Assembly (NCBI GenBank): GCA_964059195.1
Contig: CAXKWD010000001.1
Location: 119,531,751 to 119,595,750, forward strand
DNA length: 64,000 nt
Reading direction: 5' to 3'
Source: Ectobius pallidus
Taxonomy: Eukaryota > Arthropoda > Insecta > Blattodea > Ectobiidae
The notes beneath the pieces are model-generated. The model searched no databases. It saw only the letters and a list, made by a program, of their open reading frames with translations, and was not told the origin of the DNA. This document shows, in pieces, positions 30,301 through 42,700 of this stretch (its first letter is position 1; each line of letters begins with the position of its first letter). The position numbers and the translations under genes were made by a program.

Positions 30301-33300
30301 ACTCAAATACACTTTATCGGATTTTCATGAAACTTGGTATACGTATTTATAACTTCCATAGGAAAAAGCCTATTGATATTGGACCAAATCGGTTGACCGG
30401 TATCGGAGTAATGCCCAATTTAGTGCCTATTTTATGGTAATATATTATAAAGAATTTAACCAATGCAAATCGGTTATCCTGACAACATATTTTTTGCACT
30501 GTTCATATATGGCTTTGAAATTTGCAATACGGTTAGCCAAGACATATCCTTTCGCATTTGTTTATCAAACTAGTCAGATGTTTATTTCGTTGATCAAGTT
30601 GAATACTGCTATAATTATACAGAAGGTATGTTACTTTGAAATAATTAGGCTTACGTACATTAAGTGGAGTTCTTTGCCTGTGTATTTTGTGAAATGTTGA
30701 CATATTTTAAGAATATCTTATATCAGTGTATACGAGTTTGAATTAAGGTTAAGTATCAAACTTTACATTTTTGTTCTACCGTAAGTCCTGCTTAATGAAT
30801 CGATCTGCAGTTTAATTCGGAGATAGATTACAAAAATAACTTATTTTCTGTATACCAAAATTGCAATTAATTTATCACTGATTAAACAAAAATATTCTGG
30901 CACTTTGTTATATCAGTTTACCTGATTTTATTATAAGTAAAAACGTACTTCTTGAAATAATAATATATAAAAGTTAAATGTACAATGACAATGAGGATCT
31001 ATTTCTGTGGAATAAATTATCTACACCAGTCTGCAGAAGAAATTTAAGAAGTCATTTGGGATAATTTGTGTGCATGAGACAAAGGTAAATTGTAATTTTT
31101 CCCTAAATGTTGGGAATTAAGTTTTTGTCCTCTTTTTCCCTTAATTGTCCCAAGTTTTTACAACAACATAAAATTAAAATGTCCCATTTTTATATAAACA
31201 TTATATGGACACCCTAGCCTAGTGCTGTAAGTACCCCAAGGAATATCAATTCAAATATGATCAGTAATTTTAAACATTTCTTCAAAAAGGTAAAACAAGT
31301 GAAACTTATTCAGATCTCAGCTTCTATAATTAAACTAAACTCCATGGTGCTACATCCCTTTGAGGGGCTAGACCTACCATCCAGTGGCGGATCCAGAGAG
31401 ACATTTTGGGGGGGGGGGGGAACTAAAGTAGAGAGGGAAGTTTTTACTCATAAAAATTAATTATATCCAGTACACAATTGAAAACAAAATGAAAATTTCA
31501 GCATTTTCTTACAAAGGTATTTCAAAATAATGAATGTCGTTGCTTTAATTTAAGTATTTGGGTTATGTTCTAATAAATTTTCAATAATTTGTGCTTAATG
31601 TTACAAATTTTGGGGGGGGGGAAATTTCCCCCATTTCCCCCCCCCCCCCCCCCCCGTGGATCCGCCCCTGCTACCATCTGACCATTGCATCTTCTACGAT
31701 AGGCAGATGGCAGGATTGGGGGGCACTTGGTTAGCATGCAGACTCCCATGCCGTTACCGATAACTTACTGAACTGAAGTCGCAACTTCTTTATCAAGTTA
31801 TCAGTAGCTCTTCAATTTGTGGCACTAGGTTGAGTGCACCCCGTTCCAGACCTCCCTACCTTGGAAAAATCTGCAACGTTAGTACATTGTGCAATGGGCC
31901 TATGATGACAATTATTAAGTTATGAATATATTTATGAAACAAGCTTCATAATGTTCACACAAGTATTTTAATTACTATTACAGGCAAGTTGCATATGACT
32001 TATTTTTTTCAACCATAATTGAAAGTTTAAGTTTTGAAATTTTAGATTCATAAAAAGACTAACAAAATCAGCTGATCACGGCAATCAGCTGTTAGCAAGT
32101 TGTCGTAGTTCTTGTCTTCTGTGATAGATGGCAGCTGATGGCGAAAGTCAAGTCAAAGTTTGTTCTTGGCGGTTTCTTGAAATGAATACATTTTTACAAG
32201 ATGAAATGAAGTCAATTTAGTGAATGTTAAAATTAACACAAATATAATTTATTTTATTTTAAATGCAGGCTGTTTATTACACAGTTTGATTTCATGCTCT
32301 CAAAATTTCAAGATTCTTCTGTATTCAATAATAACTGATACATCACCTGTGTTATTAATGAAAATCCGTTTCAAAATGGATATCATTATGATACCATCAT
32401 GTCACACAATCGTATTATAGTATGACTGAACAAAAAAATATTTATAACTCACTTTACTGTTTGTAAAATTGTATTCTGAAACTTCTAAAAACAAAAGATT
32501 GCAGATTGTCACTTATAGAAGCTTTGTTTAGGTCAAGGCTTTTTTGTAGGAAAACTGTTAATATTCACTCATAAAAAATTTATGTTTTAACACAAATGGA
32601 ATAAACAAAATATGAACACTGAAAGTAACATTTTTCTGACCAGTCTTTCTTTTTACAATAGGAAAACAAAGGATGCTTACCAGTAGAAATTATTCATGAG
32701 ATCTGTGACCATTTTGCAGTGCATCCACACAAAGAAAAGATGGAGGAATTTATTAAATTTATTGGAATTATGGATTGTAATAATTATGTTGATTATAAAA
32801 AATTTTACGAACTTCTGAATCTGAAATATGAATTACCAACTCTGAAGAAAATTGAAGGTAAGAACTCCTACTTCATTTATGTTTTGTGTTTTCTTGCAAA
32901 TTACTGAGACACTGAAAACATTTATCATTGGAATGTTAGAAAAAAGTATATATTACTCATGTATAGGCTCCAACCTAATTTTCAGTGGTTAGTACAGTTT
33001 GACTGGGATATCAACATTTAATTCTACATTCATGCCTTTTAAAGTTAATGCAGTTATCTGCTAAAACAGTCCAATTAATAAATAAACAATCTTGAATAGA
33101 AATTATTCCCACTACCTGACACACAGGTACTGAGTTCCCAAGTGATGCGTTTGCCAGGATGAAGAGCCAACAATCATGGCCGTCCGGAAGGGGGGGGGCA
33201 GCGGCGGGTAGGGCCGCTGCCCCTCCCTGGAAATTTTGTTTACACATAAACCTCTAAATTAAATGACTATAACTCTATAAGCAACTAATGTGAAGTGAGG

Positions 33301-33678
33301 TTTAAGTCTCTTCGCGTTATTTGGATGTAAACGAGCTGTAACACCTGACTAGATATGAGTATGTAGGAATAATTACTTCCCCTAAACTTGAAATCACATA
33401 TACCCAAACATTTTATTACAATGAAGATAAGGCATTTTATATTTTATATGAATAGTAGAAATTGTAAGGAGTAAGAAAAGTCATGTGAGTGTGTACTTCA
33501 GATGTTTTCTTTGTATCCAAGGCCATAATCCAGCTACAGTAAATGAAGGATGTTGATTACATAATAATAATAGCAATAATGTGAATAGTAATAATAAAAG
33601 CAATAATAATATGAATAGTATAGAAATAATAGCAATAATGTGAATAGTAATAACAACAATAATAATAATAATAATAAT

Positions 33679-33712
<34 letters not shown>

Positions 33713-36700
33713 TCGTTGTACTAGCATAGTGATGGTGGTGGTGGCAGTAATTCATTCATTGGCCCCCCCCCTTGACAAAATTTCTGCGGACTCCCATGCC
33801 AACAATGTGCTGCCTTCCTAGGGAGAAAGTGAGGTCAGAAAATATTCATTCTACTGGCCTATAGTGCTGACCTCTTTAGCTCTCAGTAAAGCAGTGCACT
33901 AGAGAGCCTCTTTACCTCCCTCAGTAAAGTAGGAAACCACATTATTGATTACTACTGAAGTACAGGACCCTCTGTTTTTTTATACGCAAGTAAATATAGT
34001 ATTTCATTTCTCAAATGAATGGAAAATTAGTGGTAGTTTCTACCTTTTCTTAGTTGAACAAGGAACGAGGCACATGAAATGTTAGAAATACCCTTAGTAA
34101 GCGCAATGTTCAACAACATAGAATTAAAATAGGCCAAAAAATGTTCCATAAGAGTGAGAAGGGCAGGGTGACTAGATATCCCAATTTGACCGACAATCAC
34201 GGTTTTGAGCATAGGCCTACTGTCCCAGCACCCCACGAAAGTTTTTTGGGACATTTAGGTGTCTTTTGGCCTGTTAATGTCTACTAGTTTGTTAAGTTTT
34301 GCATTGAGTGCAGTTTGTTTCAGTGAAGATGCAAAGAAAATTATATACAGTGATGCATTGAAGACATTTTCCTTTTATAAGAAGAGGACCTAAAGCAAAT
34401 TAAAAGTTCTGAAAAGTGCAAAAAAGAATAATACCTATTAATGTCCACTTTGATCTTCAAATGTTTTATTAGAATTCTAATTGCAACGATTTGAATGCTT
34501 CATTTGTAATTAATAATACGTGAAAAGAAACTATTGTTAGAGTATGTATTAGGGTTTCAGAAGATTCATTATATTTATTACACAATCACTTATATACACT
34601 ATTTAGAGTTCTTATGTTCTGTTTCAATTCAGTTCAAGTAATTATATAATCTAATTTTTTTTTCTTTGTTTTGGATCTGTATGGTCACCTGGATTGCCAG
34701 GCAGATGACTTTAATAAAGTACTTCTCTCTCATACTAAATAAGTTAAAAAGTTGTATTATTTGGTATTATTTGGTATTTGGTATTATTTGTTTTGTTTTA
34801 CAATTTGATCACCCAGGGGAAGGGAGTAATGTGTGCTTTATTTGACATAGTATTACAATAATATATTCATCTACTGACAAAAAATTTTCTTTTCCTTTCA
34901 CCCATATTCACTGATATTTTACAAAAATAACAAATTTATTTATTTTGTTTTTTCCAGACGTTCCTCCTGAACATCTTAGCTTTGAGACGACATACCAGGC
35001 ACTTCTGTATGACAAGGCTGATGATTATACAAGTATGATAATTCCTTAAGATCAATGTACATTACTTACAAATGTTAATCCTTTAGTATGGTCAGTGATG
35101 GGAAGAGTACAAAAAGGAAGTAATTGGGCTGAATTACAATTACCTGAGAGATATTTTACTTAATTACAATTACACATTACTTTTTGAGGAAGTAATCAGT
35201 AAAATTACAATTGATTTACAAAATGGCAGTACCTAAAAATTCCTTGTTTTTTGTTGTTTGTTTTGAGCCCAAGGCCATAAACTATTGGACCATTCAATGG
35301 TAAAGCTGCTTGGGATGTTAACAAATCTCAAATTAATAATGAACAAACAAAAAAACACATCAATACCAATACTTCCATACACATTGAGTAACTTCTTGTT
35401 AATATAACCTCTAATTTGGATATTAGTTGCAAAAACAGTAATGATGACTATGGTATAACTTAAGTTATATATAATTGCTATAATTATAGCAAGCGAGAAT
35501 GATACTAATACATACTAATGATTACTAAAATGTAACGATTACAATTTTATTTCCAGAAGTAAAATACAAGTAGAAATTACATTTAAAAAAGATAACGATT
35601 ACAAGTAAATGGAACCAAAAAAGGAATTGTTGCATGTAATCTGATTACTTTTACTCAGTTACTTCCCATCATTGAGTATGGTTAAGATCATTTGACTGAT
35701 ACTCTCTCTCGAATCCTATGCCCCCATTTTGGGGCTAAGGACCTCCAAGTGGAGGTTTCTGTTTACCTATGTGAATTTTGTTTTGCTTATTTTCCTAGAG
35801 AGGGCAGAGGGACAGGTGGTAAGCCCATCACCTCGCAACCCCCCTCCAGGAACTAAGGTATTACTTGGACGTGAAAGGGCCGAGAAATTTTGTCCAGAGG
35901 CTCTAGAGTTCTGTTACATGCCGTAAATCTACGACACAGGCCCCCCAGTTTAAAGTCCTCCGAGCCCAGGATTTTTACATCCTGAAAAACCCATCGACTG
36001 CGGCCGGGTTTGATCCCGTGGCTTCGGATCAAGAGGTGGGCATGCTACCTCCAGACCACCGCAGCCGACTGACTGATACTGCTGGTTCCCAAATGTACAT
36101 TTTATTTAAAGCTGAGTAAACTAAAATAATAGCCTGCTTATTATTATGTTCAAAGCATCTATAGGTTCAACAGAATGCAACAACTGTGGTGTCCATGAGA
36201 AATAAAGTTGATGTAGTCCTATGGCTATGTCCACATAAAGAATTTACTTAAAAAATACAGCTGTGGTTGGTACCCAAATTTGGGGGAAAAAGTAGTAACT
36301 TATATATACACACCTCATTTTGTAATATAAGTTATACAGCATTTGATTTTATTATCTGAGAACCTCGGAAGTTCTGCTGCCCGGCATGTCGTGCAGCAAC
36401 AATGTACAAGTCGGCACCCATGTAATCCATGAAAGGAATAGGTTTAATCTTACAAAATAACAGTATTACCTACGAAATATGTATATTATTGTGCTAATTT
36501 AGAATATAAGAGGTTCTAGAAGAGCTGTCACATTTGTGATACCTTCGTAGAAATTTTGACTTGGGAAGCAGCAATAATCAAACTGATTGTAGCACAGAGA
36601 AAACGATGCTTGAGATGGTACAAAATCACATATTCATGGAACATCTTACAGTTCTCAGCTATGGAACTGCGATATGGAAAAGAAATAGGAAAACTACTAC

Positions 36701-39700
36701 ATTATCTTTTACCCTGAATTACTTCTATGTGGGAAACACTATGATGGCTCTTCCTGAAGTAAAACATTCCAGAGTGAAAAAGCCCTTCACTCAGATCTCC
36801 CAGTAAGGGCTGCTTCAGGAAAAACATTCAAGAATAACTGGAACTTTGCCTTCAGAATTGGTATAAGGAATGTTGGGACATTAAGAAGAAATGGGAAATT
36901 TGTGAACTTGCAAGAGGGAAATGGAGAATTGTCAAGTGGACATTATGGGTTTAGGTGAAGTGAGATGGAGATAAGGGTGAAATGTTTTACTCATGTGCAC
37001 AAAAAGCTTAGCTTTAATGGTAAAAATGTTTAAATGTTTATTCAAAGCACTGTTTATTATTACAATTGCAATGGGTTTAGTTAGAAAAAATATTAGAAAT
37101 ACAGACAGACTGTAAATTAAAAACTGAATAATAAGTATTCCTCAACAGTATAAAAGTGTTTCTTCAGCAAAAGGTTTTTAACATTGGATTTAAACTTTAT
37201 ACTCTCATTGCTTTAATACGTACTTGTTATAAAATTTTATTCCTAATATGGTATAAAAATCTATAGTTTTTTGTACACACATGACACGACAAACAATTAA
37301 GACGGTGTTAATATGTCAAGTTTTTAAAAAATAGGCTGGCAATGCTCTCTTGGACTACATAATTTTATAATACTCACTGCTCTCTTATGAAGAAAATGTC
37401 TTTTGCACCAGACATTTCCCCTTAAGAGAACAGCGTAACTTAATTTATATGGGTATAAAAGAATGAATAGTATGTACTTAATAAAGCACAGGATGAAATA
37501 AGTGTATTAAGTTTTCTTAATAAAAATATGGACTTGGACAGCTTCATATATAAAAAAAGATATTGAAATGTGTACCGGTACAGAAAGTTTCATGAGTTAA
37601 TGATCATTTAACGTTTTTTAAAATAAGTGCTCTTCCAGTGGATATAGAGATATAGTACATGTTTAAAGGGCTACATCTGGTCAAGGTGGCAAGGAGGATG
37701 AAGATAAGAGGAAATATGTTGGTGGAATTTTGTGCACGAAATGATCTGATGATTATGATAACATATGGGTAGTTTATGAAACAACCAAACAAACTTTATA
37801 CATAGAACAGCAAAGGAGAAATAAGAAGATACCAGATAGATATATTTTGAAGTAAGTGTGAAAGATGTCAAGACTATGGCAGGAGCTGACACAGATTTGG
37901 ATCATGAACTTTTGGTTGCTGATATTGAAATAAAATTGAAGAAAATTCAGAAGTAAACGAAAATGGAAAATGGAAAGAAATGGGAGCAGTAAAGTAAGAC
38001 TTAGAGAACAGATCTCATATACTGGGATAAGAAAGAATCAAATGGAACAACACACAAATATTAAAAGACACTATGACAAAAAAGTTGGAAAATAGGAAAA
38101 AAATAACTAGAAAACCATGGATTACACAAGAAATACTAAAGAAAATGGAAGAACATATATGATGGAGAATACAGAAAGTTCAATAATCACTTTAAAAAAA
38201 TAATCTGATAAAGGAAAAGACCAGTATTTTAAAGGAGTTAGTGAAGAGATGATGGAACTACAAAGAAGAGGTTGATGTGACCTAATATACCTTGAAGATA
38301 TAGGAATCTTATATCCAGGATCTTTACAATTTGTAAATCCAGCCATAACAATTACAAATAGAAATGGAAGAGGAAGACAACAAAGAACCAATTATTATTT
38401 CAAAGTCTGAGGTGGAAAAAAGTAATTTAAGGTATGAAGAGAAAGAAAACTACTGGAGATGACAATATATCCTTGGAATAAGTAAAAAAAAAAAAAAAAA
38501 AAGTGGTACGAAAAGGATTTAATACGATAAAAAAAAGATTAATGACATAAAGTAGAGACTGCAGAGAATTTGGCCTAATATCTCAACATCAAAGATAGAA
38601 GTAATAATATTAAAACAGAAAACTGGAACTGAAAATGGAGGAAAGACTAGAACATCAATTTGGCTTCAGAAAAGGAAAAGGCACCAGAGATGCTATAGGA
38701 ATCCTGAAAATTATCTCCAAAAGAGTACCAAATATCAATGAAGATCTTCGCATGTATCCTTCAGAGGCTGGCAAAAGGCTTTCAACAGTCAACTGGGAAA
38801 AGTTAATGAGAATTCTAAAACATTTGGAACCAACTGGAAAGACAGAAGATCAATAAATAATTTGTATACGGTATGAAGATAAGAGAAATTGGAGTAAAAA
38901 CAAAGAGCACAGATAGGTAGAGTAGTACGGCAGGGATGCTGTTTGTCACCCACACTATTCAATATGCATATACATATACATACATACATAGGGTTACTGT
39001 ACCAGTAGTTGACCATTTAATGTGTTTTATTTCTTTGAGAAAGAATATAATATACAATACTACAAGAATTGATTATTTAATTTATGTAAAAGAAAGTTTG
39101 AAACCTTCTTTACAAACTGCATATAACAGTTTTCAATGTTAAACAATTGGTGTACAACTTATCTCAGTTCAAAAAAAATTTGTCGTGATGTACCTGTAGT
39201 TGACCACTACTACCCAGTTCTTGACCACCGCTTGCACCAGTAGTTAACCACAATTTATATTAATGAATTTTGTTAGAAAATATATGAAAATTACATGTTT
39301 GCAGGTTGCAGAATATGTATTGCATTTGGCAATAAAGCAAACTGCATAATGTCATTATCAGAACAAAGTTTAGAGACATTGTATAGGCCTACGTAACTTC
39401 ACTAGTAGAAGGATCGGAAACATAATTTGCTACCTCTACACCCATGAAATCAACACATTTGCAATATTGGCTATTCTAATAAGTAGCACCTGTTATCTAC
39501 CCATTTCTTGATCTACCAATTCCCCAAGTTTAATTAAAATTTGCTGATGTCAGTTATGTCCTTAGAAAGTTTTTGGAGAGGAAACACAAACATTAGAGGT
39601 GCTACTGAAACACAGGCACTGAAATTAATCGGAATTGTTTTAGCCTATTTTTCATTACCAGATATTTTATACAGATTCCTAACTGGAAGGTCATGGGTTA

Positions 39701-42700
39701 GATTCCAGATGAGGACATTGGAATTTTTCAATTTGCCTAATCCTGGGGGTAAAAACGGCTAGTATTTTTCAATTTTCCTAATCCTTCTGGTGGGCACTAT
39801 GGCCCTAGGAGTAAAGACATATAATTTAGAGTAAGGCTAAAAACCTTACCACCTTTGTGTGCTGAATGTCTAAAAAAAAGTCTGGGAGCCTCAACGTTCT
39901 GGACCTTAATAGGCTTCACGTCCTGTGTAGGAAACACTTTACTCCCCCCTTTCCACTTTTGGGGCAAGTTTAAAAGCCTGACTCGTCTGCATTAAACATT
40001 CTTGAAGGATCTATCAAAGTATCCAGTACATTCTCTTCTTTTACATAAGCATGCAATTCATTGAACCAGTTTCTATTTCTTCCACATCTGCTCAAGCTGT
40101 ATTAATACCCTCTAAATACCTTTCTGACATTATTGGATGTCACGTCATGAACGATTCAAACCAACGTCTTCCTGGTTTGTTGTCTTTAAAAGGAATTTTT
40201 CTATTTGCATTTATCTTTAAAATCTTGTTTTACAGTTTCTTTAACAGTTTCAAACATTGTATTCCTTTTTATTGCCAGGCACTTCTTTTGCACAAGGGAA
40301 TATCCCAAGAAACAAGTGAATTTTCCTAAATTTTTAATGGAACAGTACATTTTAGTTTAATTAGGAATGAAGAATGTGGTATGCCATATTACCTTGCAGT
40401 TTTTCTTATGTTGGACCATAAATATCACTTGTAATGTGCTGGTCAACTACTAAAGTAATGGATTCCACTTGTTGACCGATAGTGGTCAACTACTAGATAC
40501 CCGGCCATTTTGGTGTTCCAGTAGTTGTCCAGCCTTTTCTTGCCCTAACAATCAAAAACTGGTTGTTAGGAATAGGTCACTAGCATTAAGTAATGTGCAT
40601 TTTAATCATATGAATTACAAAAGAAATGAATATGTCATTATTCAGTATGGCTGTACAAGAATAATAGAAAAATGCGCAGCTTACCTTCTTTACTAATATC
40701 TGAAGCAAGCCACGTTGCACCACCAGAAAACAATGCTACAGAATGGCAACCATTCAGTAGATTCAGTACCTGATAATTGTGTTTGGCGAGGCAATCCCTA
40801 CTCTTTCAAATGACATATAATTTTATACTCTTTGGTTTAGCACAACAAAACACTGCCTTATTATATGCTGATTTGATCAACTATAGGTGCATGGTCAACT
40901 ACCGGTACAGTAACCCTATATATATATATATAAATATAGCCTATATATACTACTGGGCTACAGTATATATATATATATACTGTAGCCCAGCGTTTCTCAA
41001 CCTTTTTGAACCCGAGGACCTCTAAAATGTCTAAAAAATTTCACGGACCCCTAATTTACATCCCATTTTTAAAAGAAGGCCTATATTCTTAATATTTGGG
41101 GTATTCATTATAAGTCATTATAACAAAATATGTGACAAATTTTACTTCTTTACTTTCCACTTTCTTTATATTTTTTAATGATGTCTGCGGACCATCTGCA
41201 CCATCTTTGCGGACCACCAGTGGTCCGCAGGCCATAGGTTGAGAAACGCTGCTGTAGCCTATTTAAGAAGAACGGTTAATGGACAGAAAATAAATAAAAT
41301 AACTTTGTGAATTCAGATTCTTTCCCCCCCCCCCCTTCAAAGTTCAAACCACTGTAACTTCATGAGAACAAAGCATTTTCCCCCTCTTACCACTAGGACA
41401 TGAAAAGGAAGCATTCCCAGAAAATATTTAATAAAAAGAAGTTTAACTTCATGCCCTTCAGTTAAAGAATATCTAGGGGGCCCTTGAAGGGAGGAAACCT
41501 CAGGAAAGAGCAACATGTGGATCAAATTATTATAAATTCAGTACTGCATTTGGAACAAAATAAACATTTCAGACAATCTCTCCATATCAGAGCCGATGCT
41601 CCAAATGGTGTACTCCATGATGATTTGCTAAGTCCTGTTCTTTCCATCCTTGAGGCTGAAGAAATCATAAGAATAGCCCAAAGGGGAGGTGTAATTTCTT
41701 ATGCCTATGCCGTCACTATTGTAGTAGGATCAAAGGACATCAGTTCAAAGTGCAATAAACGACATTTCAGACACAAGTCTGAAATTAACATATCAAAGAC
41801 AGAAATAATGGTGTTTAGCAATGGAGGAAAAGCCCCGGCTGCATCAACGAAAATTCTTATCAGAAAGAGTGAAATAAAGATCACACCACATTTCAAATAT
41901 CTAGGTGTCATGCCGCAAAAAAAGTGCTAAATGTTTCACAAAATATGTAACAGAGTAGGCAGTACAAGCAGTAATAGCGATGGGGAAAAAATAATATTAA
42001 GTCGCACCTTGGATGAATGTTCCCACCCACCGCTCCCTCGCGATGCACTTTCTTTTATACCACTTCTTCTGTCCTCATATTACATAGAAACTCGTGATTG
42101 GACGTTGGTAGTGTGACGTCATACAGGTAAACAAAAGATGAACAAAAGTTGACAGGCTTACTAACGTGTGGAAGATATAATATGCCACATTTTCGAAACC
42201 TACAAACAGTGTATCGTACATTATTCGAAAATGCAAGGGCGCTTCGCTTCGGCTGCCGCCTCCGCTCGCGCACTTAACTAAGTGGATAGTGTTATGCATT
42301 ATTTAGATTATGTGAAGAGGTGATTGTGGTCTGGTCGGGATTGCCGAGTAAGCTAGAGGGTTGTCATTTTGGTGTATGGGTTGGTAGCTTGTATTTGGTA
42401 CGATCGGGAGTTTGGAGAGAAGGAACGATCGGGTGTGCCGAGATAACAAGCGAACAGCAACGCATTGTTTGGAGCGTAAGGGGGCGACTTAATCTTCTCT
42501 TATGCCTAGCGATGCGTGAAATAAGCTACATCAGATCCCTTAGCCTACAGACAGCAATGACATTATTCAGAGATAAAATTACGCCAGTCCTATAGTATTT
42601 ACCCGAATTTACCCTTGAATTTAAGTCGCACCTGCCTTTTTAACACTATAGTAAAAGAAAACATTAACTTCACCCTGCAGTGAAGTAATAAACTGCCTCT

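Larger units (their letters stand above)
38991..40916. mobile_element. pogo-like DNA transposon, decayed, with repeated subterminal motif
   Basis: TA flanks both ends (38989-38990 and 40917-40918). The ends are GGGTTACTGTACCAGTAG and CTACCGGTACAGTAACCC. GTAGTTGACCA or its complement recurs near both ends (about 39007, 39193, 39240, 40440, 40487, 40895), which looks like a transposase-binding motif. A decayed transposase is on the minus strand. A family D SINE (39640-39945) is inserted in it. Confidence 0.8.

Noticed and set aside
27619..30400. CRISPR-like or satellite array in the 145-bp units
   Set aside because: The units are contiguous tandem repeats inside a mobile element, without spacers, in a eukaryotic genome.
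33534..33755. Leu/Tyr-rich frame
   Set aside because: Translation of the degenerate AAT microsatellite inside the hAT-like MITE.
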